Positions 59,610 to 64,000 of a stretch of 64,000 bases of DNA are shown here, in pieces (position 1 is the stretch's first letter; every line of letters begins with the position of its first letter). Source of the DNA: Aquibium sp. ELW1220 (lineage in GTDB: Bacteria; Pseudomonadota; Alphaproteobacteria; Rhizobiales; Rhizobiaceae); the NCBI RefSeq assembly GCF_030398385.1, contig NZ_JAOAOQ010000024.1, positions 23,614-87,613 of the forward strand. The letters run 5' to 3'. Below the pieces are notes generated by a model. It searched no databases. It worked only from the letters and a program-made list of their open reading frames with translations, and was not told where the DNA came from. The translations under genes and the position numbers were made by a program.

Positions 59610-60545
59610 TCAGGCGCGGGGATGGGCGCTGTCGTAGATGTCGAGCAGGCGGCTGGTGTCGACGCCGGTATAAACCTGCGTGGTCGACAGGCTGGCATGG
59701 CCGAGCAGCTCCTGGATGGTGCGCAGGTCGCCGCCGCGCGCCAGAAGGTGGGTGGCGAAGGAGTGGCGCAGCGCATGCGGCGTGGCGCTGTCGGGCAGGT
59801 TGTGCGCCGAGCGCAGCCTGCGCATCTCGCGCTGGACGATCGAGGGATCGAGCGGCCCGCCGCGGGCGCCGCGAAACAGCGGACCGTCCGCCGGGAGGTG
59901 CCAGGGGCAGAGGCGGCGATACTCGGCCACCGCCCGCAGCCCGACCGGCAGGACGGGAACCAGCCGCGTCTTGCCACCCTTGCCGGTGACGCGGATGGCG
60001 CCTTCGCCGCGGTCGAACTGGCCGGCGGTGAGGCCGAGCGCTTCGGAAATGCGCAGGCCGCAGCCATAGAGCAGCGTCAGGACGGCGGCGTTGCGGGCGG
60101 CGATCCAGGGCTCTTCGGCAAGCTGCTCGCCGGCCGAGACGACGCGCAGCGCATCGGCGGCGGCCAGCGGGCGGGGCAGCGATTTCGGCAGCTTGGGCGA
60201 GCGCAGCGCGGCGGCGCCAGCGGCATTGGCGAGGCCCTTGCGCTCCAGGTGGCGCAGGAAGGAGCGGATGGCGGCGAGCCCCCGGCTGACGGTGCGCGCG
60301 CCGACGCCGTCCTTGCGGCGCCAGGCGAGGAAGGCGCGCAGATCGGCCGGTCGCAGGTCGGCCACGTCCTTCAGGCCGGGCGCGCCGCCGCAATGGCCGG
60401 TGAGGAACTGAAAGAACTGGCGCGTGTCGCGTTCGTAGGCCTCGACGGTGAGCGGCGCCAGACGCCGTTCGCGCGCCAGTGTGCCCAGCCAGGCGGTGCG
60501 GGCGTCCATCAGGTCGGGCTTCGCGGCGACGAGGAATTCCTGCAT
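59610..60545 (-). CDS. xerC: tyrosine recombinase XerC
   Basis: Site-specific recombinase of 311 residues that resolves chromosome dimers at dif with XerD. An N-terminal core-binding SAM-like domain (about 15-105) precedes the catalytic domain with the full set Arg165, Lys189, His257, Arg260, His283 and Tyr292 (HALRHSFATHLL, LGHASLSTTQVYTGV). GGAG precedes the chosen ATG. The length and the absence of integrase or phage genes argue for a housekeeping XerC. Confidence 0.92.
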   Translation of the reverse strand: MQEFLVAAKPDLMDARTAWLGTLARERRLAPLTVEAYERDTRQFFQFLTGHCGGAPGLKDVADLRPADLRAFLAWRRKDGVGARTVSRGLAAIRSFLRHLERKGLANAAGAAALRSPKLPKSLPRPLAAADALRVVSAGEQLAEEPWIAARNAAVLTLLYGCGLRISEALGLTAGQFDRGEGAIRVTGKGGKTRLVPVLPVGLRAVAEYRRLCPWHLPADGPLFRGARGGPLDPSIVQREMRRLRSAHNLPDSATPHALRHSFATHLLARGGDLRTIQELLGHASLSTTQVYTGVDTSRLLDIYDSAHPRA

Positions 60546-60689
60546 GTTGTCTCCGGGCTTGCGCCGCATCATGACGTACCGGTCCTTAGCGCAAGATGAA
60601 TGCGGGAATTGCAAAGACGCCGGCAATGCCGCAAGAGCGGGCGACGACGGGGTCTCATGCCCCTCGAACTCGAAGCGGGACGCAAAGAC

Positions 60690-61295
60690 GTGACGACGAA
60701 ACTGGAACATCCGGTCCTGATGGCGGTGATCGGCGCCGCGCACGGCATCAAGGGCGAGGTGCGGGTCAAGTCCTTCACCGGCGATCCGGAGGCGCTCGGT
60801 GACTACGGGCCGCTCGTGACCGCCGACGGACGCGTGTTCGAGGTCCTCGGCCTGCGGCCGCAGAAGGAGGTGGTCGTCGTCCGCTTCAAGGGCGTGAAGG
60901 ACCGCAACGCGGCCGAGGCGCTGGCCGGCACGGAGCTTTTCGTCGACCGATCCGCACTGCCGCCGGTGGCCGACGAGGAAGAATTCTACCATGCGGACCT
61001 GGTCGGGCTTGCGGTGGTCGACACCGAGGGCGTGCGGCTCGGCACGGTCAAGACGATGCACGACTATGGCGGCGGCGACATCGTCGAGGTGGCGCTCACC
61101 GGCGCGCGCTCGGTGCTCGTGCCGTTCACGAAGGCGGCGGTGCCGGCGATCGACGTTGCGGCGCGCATCATGACGGTCGACCGGGTGGCCGCCGGGCTGG
61201 TGGAGGACGAGGACGACGACGCACCGCAGGACGGCCGGCCACCGCGCGGTACCGACCGGCCGCGCGGGCCGAAGCCTTCCGGAGGCGACCGGTGA
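60690..61295 (+). CDS. rimM: ribosome maturation factor RimM
   Basis: 30S assembly factor of 201 residues with the RimM N-domain ([21 protein letters not shown]) and a C-terminal PRC barrel ([15 protein letters not shown]). A basic, Pro/Gly-rich tail extends beyond the barrel. The GTG start gives the usual N-terminus; an ATG 33 bases earlier (60657) is possible. It overlaps trmD by GTGA. The usual upstream partner rpsP is absent here. Confidence 0.92.
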   Translation: MTTKLEHPVLMAVIGAAHGIKGEVRVKSFTGDPEALGDYGPLVTADGRVFEVLGLRPQKEVVVVRFKGVKDRNAAEALAGTELFVDRSALPPVADEEEFYHADLVGLAVVDTEGVRLGTVKTMHDYGGGDIVEVALTGARSVLVPFTKAAVPAIDVAARIMTVDRVAAGLVEDEDDDAPQDGRPPRGTDRPRGPKPSGGDR

Positions 61296-61975
61296 CGTTT
61301 CGCGCCACCGTGCTGACGCTCTATCCCGAGATGTTCCCGGGCGCGCTCGGCCTGTCGCTCGCGGGCCGGGCGCTGGAGCGCGGCGACTGGACGCTGGACA
61401 CGGTGCAGATCCGCGATTTCGGGCTCGGCCGGCACCGGGCGGTGGACGACACGCCGGCCGGCGGCGGGGCGGGCATGGTGCTCAGGGCCGACGTGCTCGG
61501 CGCGGCGATCGACCATGCCGCGCCCGCCGACGATCCGCGTCCGCGCCTCCTGATGAGCCCGCGCGGCAGACCGCTGACGCAGGCCAAGGTGCGCGCGCTC
61601 GCCTCCGGCCCCGGCGCAGTGATCGTCTGCGGGCGTTTCGAAGGCGTCGACCAGCGGGTGATCGAGGGGCGCGGGCTCGAGGAGGTGTCGATCGGCGACT
61701 ACATCCTGTCGGGCGGCGAGCCGGCGGCGCTGGTGCTGCTCGACGCCGTGGTGCGGCTGCTGCCCGGCGTCATGGGCAACGAAGCGTCCGGCGGCGAGGA
61801 GAGCTTCGAGAACGGCCTGCTGGAGCACCCGCACTACACGCGTCCGCCCGAATGGGAGGGCCGCGCCATTCCCGAGGTGCTGATGTCGGGCAACCATGCC
61901 AGGATCGCCGCCTGGCGGCGCGAGCAGGCGGAGAGGCTGACGGGCGAGCGGCGGCCGGATCTGATCCGGAAGTAG
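61292..61975 (+). CDS. trmD: tRNA (guanine-N1)-methyltransferase TrmD
   Basis: Methylates G37 of tRNAs using SAM, 227 residues. The trefoil-knot SPOUT motifs are intact: [25 protein letters not shown], and the SAM loop [20 protein letters not shown], with PGVMGNEAS. The start is GTG, preceded by GGAGG and overlapping the rimM stop. The usual downstream rplS is not present; a toxin-antitoxin pair follows instead. Confidence 0.96.
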   Translation: MTFRATVLTLYPEMFPGALGLSLAGRALERGDWTLDTVQIRDFGLGRHRAVDDTPAGGGAGMVLRADVLGAAIDHAAPADDPRPRLLMSPRGRPLTQAKVRALASGPGAVIVCGRFEGVDQRVIEGRGLEEVSIGDYILSGGEPAALVLLDAVVRLLPGVMGNEASGGEESFENGLLEHPHYTRPPEWEGRAIPEVLMSGNHARIAAWRREQAERLTGERRPDLIRK

Positions 61976-62236
61976 CCTGCATTACACTACATCCAACACG
62001 GGTGGCCCAGCCGCCCCGGGGACGTGGCTTGTGGCGGAAAGCAAGACCCGCCGGACCGGTGTTTAGGCAGTACGTCGAAGCGCCCGCCATCCTGCGGCGG
62101 CTTCATACTCGGCGAGCAACGCCATGTGCCTCGCTGGCTACTCTCGACAGGCGGCCTGTCCTCCAGCCGCCGGAATCCTTGCCGTAATCGTCGGCCGGTG
62201 GTAATAATTCCTACCGAAAGAATGCAGAGGTGCCTG

Positions 62237-62518
62237 ATGGCCAATGTCGAGAAAGTCAGTGTGTCGATGACGCCGCAGCATGCCGAGATGCTGCGGGAAG
62301 CCGTTCGAAGCGGAGCCTATGCCAGCAGCAGCGAAGTGGTGCGCGAGGCGATGCGGGACTGGTCGGCCAAGTGGCTGCAGCGGCGCGGCGACATCGCCAG
62401 GCTGCAGGCGATGTGGGCCGAAGGCAAGGCGAGCGGAGAGCCGACCGAAGTCGACTTCGACCAGCTTCTGGACGAGGCCCGTCAGGAACTGGCGTCGACC
62501 AGCCGCCATGGCCGCTAG
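62237..62518 (+). CDS. parD: type II antitoxin, ParD/CopG family
   Basis: A 93-residue ribbon-helix-helix protein (about residues 4-48: KVSVSMTPQHAEMLREAV, SSSEVVREAMRDW) with a flexible acidic C-terminus that would wrap the toxin. AGAGG precedes the ATG. It overlaps the toxin gene by 11 bases, antitoxin first, as in parDE loci. It should repress its own promoter in the 260-bp gap after trmD. Confidence 0.92.
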   Translation: MANVEKVSVSMTPQHAEMLREAVRSGAYASSSEVVREAMRDWSAKWLQRRGDIARLQAMWAEGKASGEPTEVDFDQLLDEARQELASTSRHGR

Positions 62519-62819
62519 GCTCGTCTGGACACCGAAGGCCCGCGCCGACGTCAAGAGCATCTATCTGCATATCGGAGCCGACCAGCTGCGCGCGGCCGAA
62601 AGCTACTACCAGCGGTTCCGCACCAAGGTCGGTCTCCTGCGCGAACATCCCCGTCTTGGCGAACGGCATCCGGAGATTTTCCGGTCGGCGCGGATGCTGG
62701 TCGAGGCTCCCTATGTCATCCTCTACCATACCAATCCGGATACCGACGAGGGTCCGGTCGAGACCGTGGAGAACGTCCGCGTGGTGGATGGCCGTCGCGA
62801 CCTCGCGGCGATGTTCTAA
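62508..62819 (+). CDS. parE: type II toxin, RelE/ParE family
   Basis: A 103-residue RelE/ParE fold protein. WTPKARADVKSIYLHIG and the C-terminal YVILYHTNPDTDEGPVETVENVRVVDGRRD are typical; ParE toxins poison DNA gyrase. It overlaps the parD stop by 11 bases. The pair looks intact. No transposon or plasmid gene is adjacent, so the pair is chromosomal here. Confidence 0.92.
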   Translation: MAARLVWTPKARADVKSIYLHIGADQLRAAESYYQRFRTKVGLLREHPRLGERHPEIFRSARMLVEAPYVILYHTNPDTDEGPVETVENVRVVDGRRDLAAMF

Positions 62820-63035
62820 CGTCGCTGGTCGCCATTCTTCCGGAACGACGGGGACCGGCGGGCGCCGTCAGGGGAGTTGCCGCCCGCTACCACCAGTGCC
62901 GCGCAGATCGACAGGTTCATCATGCACCTGTCTCAGGCAAGCCAATGACACGATCGATTGCGCCAGGCTCGAGGGCTCCCCCAGGCTTCATGCAGAGGGG
63001 GCAAAATCACTGCGTGTCCAGGTGCAAGTTTCGGC

Positions 63036-63791
63036 TCACCCCACCCAGAAGTAATAACCCGCCAGGAACAGGCCGATGGCGATGACGAGCACGCGCACGA
63101 TGGCTTGCGGGACGCGCTTGGCGGCCCAGACGCCGGCATAGCCGCCGAGCGCGACGCCCGGGACCATGAAGGCGACTTCCAGCCAGGCCACCACGCCGCC
63201 TGAGACGAAGACGATGATCGCGACGGCGGCGATGACGATGGCCAGCATGTTCTTCAGCGCGTTGAGGCGGTGGTAGTCGCCGCTTTCGGTGAGGCCGAGG
63301 GTGGCCAGCATCATGACGCCCATGCCGGCGCCGAAGAAGCCGCCATAGATGGCGGTGCAGAACTGGACGATGCGGCCGGGCAGTGAGCCGACCCTGGCCT
63401 CCTCTCCCGGCGCGCGCGGCTTCGGCTTCAGCCAGGGGCCGGCGGAGAAGAGCGCGGTCGCCGCGATGAGCAGCCAGGGGACCATCGCCTTGAAGGACGG
63501 ATTGTCGAGGGCGAGCAGGATGACGGCGCCCACCAGCGCACCGACGGCCGAGACGGCGCAGAGCACCAGCGCGCCGCGCCACATGTGGCGGATGTCGCTC
63601 CAGTAGGCGAGCGTGGAGGTGACGTAGCCCGGAAACTGCGCGATCGACGAGGTGGCGTTGGCCGAAATGGGCGGGACTCCGGCGAGCGTCAGCGCGCCGA
63701 AGGTGATGAAGGTGCCGCCGCCGGCGACGGCGTTGATGGCGCCGGACGCGAAGCCGGAGAGAAAGAGCAGGCAGGCGAGGAGAAGGGTCAA
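63036..63791 (-). CDS. TSUP (TauE/SafE) family permease
   Basis: Membrane protein of about 251 residues with seven to eight hydrophobic segments in two related halves. The family repeats are GFASGAINAVAGGGTFITFG and AIYGGFFGAGMGVMML. Members export sulfite or sulfoacetate or import other small anions. A TTG start is preferred because it gives the standard length; an ATG at 63860 would add 23 hydrophilic residues. No sulfonate-degradation genes are nearby. Confidence 0.88.
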   Translation of the reverse strand: MTLLLACLLFLSGFASGAINAVAGGGTFITFGALTLAGVPPISANATSSIAQFPGYVTSTLAYWSDIRHMWRGALVLCAVSAVGALVGAVILLALDNPSFKAMVPWLLIAATALFSAGPWLKPKPRAPGEEARVGSLPGRIVQFCTAIYGGFFGAGMGVMMLATLGLTESGDYHRLNALKNMLAIVIAAVAIIVFVSGGVVAWLEVAFMVPGVALGGYAGVWAAKRVPQAIVRVLVIAIGLFLAGYYFWVG

Positions 63792-64000
63792 TTCCGGTGT
63801 CCCTGTGCGGTCGGCAGGCGTTGGTCGAGCCGGTCTAGGAAGATTGCCTCCGGGGTGCAATGGTCCAGCGACCGCATTGTAGGGCTATCGCATTTGGCCG
63901 ATGATTGATCTGGCGAAGGCGTCGGACCACCCTGCTCGCTTTCGTTTTCGGCTGATGGCGAGTTCGGGTCTGGCGGTTCGCAGGAGGTTGAGGGTCAGTC

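Noticed and set aside
59610..60545. Tyrosine recombinase as a mobile-element integrase
   Set aside because: Length, motif style and the absence of an adjacent tRNA, attachment repeats or phage genes fit housekeeping XerC.
63861..64000. Possible gene fragment at the right edge
   Set aside because: No frame shows a recognisable product or ribosome site in the last 140 bases.

Overview
The window is high-GC (clearly above 60%), densely coded DNA from an alphaproteobacterium. A hyphomicrobial (rhizobial) host close to Mesorhizobium/Phyllobacteriaceae is the best guess. The signs are a complete hemP-hmuSTUV heme locus with a candidate TGA-N9-TCA iron box, a DUF930 protein, HWE/HisKA_2-type kinases, a NirK/pseudoazurin/NnrR nitrite-reduction block, and extragenic palindromes of rhizobial type. 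No rRNA, tRNA, CRISPR, prophage or insertion sequence was seen. The host assignment is inference.

Layout. 1-4.9 kb: a small catabolic island with a GntR/FCD regulator, luciferase-like monooxygenase, alpha/beta hydrolase, SDR, VOC protein and FMN reductase. 5.1-7.8 kb: an L,D-transpeptidase and an ice-binding-like (DUF3494) autotransporter. 8.1-15.5 kb: a 2-hydroxyacid locus in which an FMN-dependent hydroxyacid oxidase and an XRE-cupin regulator diverge from a TRAP transporter, a DapA-family lyase and an FAD-linked (D)-hydroxyacid dehydrogenase. The divergent promoter has an operator-like palindrome, and a strong hairpin follows dctP. 15.9-23.8 kb: one 2,639-residue protein made almost entirely of about 329 consecutive octapeptides, arranged in a 17-octad (408-bp) higher-order repeat whose register is exact across the gene. 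This is the most unusual object here. 24.1-26.6 kb: mannonate dehydratase and an AI-2E-type membrane protein.

26.7-32.5 kb: nitrite respiration. A DUF1858 protein, an NnrR-like regulator and divergent pseudoazurin share a TTGCG-N4-CGCAA site. nirK-nirV-(unknown)-nnrS run the other way. Pseudoazurin would feed electrons to NirK, which makes NO; no NO reductase is in the window. 32.5-38.5 kb: a probable purine or oxidised-base salvage cluster with a 2OG-Fe oxygenase, an 8-oxoguanine/guanine-deaminase-like amidohydrolase, an NMT1-type ABC importer and a nucleobase deaminase. 38.6-43.6 kb: an HWE kinase, a DUF930 protein, an aldose epimerase-like protein, a phosphodiesterase, a small hydrolase, and a VOC protein behind a perfect FNR/FixK box.

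43.7-53.7 kb: heme acquisition. A TonB-dependent receptor, an unknown periplasmic protein, ExbB, two ExbD proteins and TonB run on the minus strand. HemP/HmuP and HmuSTUV run on the plus strand from the shared control region. 53.8-64 kb: a second orphan kinase, an SDR coupled to a secreted unknown, lpdA with a strong terminator, a TraB/GumN protein, xerC, rimM-trmD, a parDE toxin-antitoxin pair and a TSUP-family permease.
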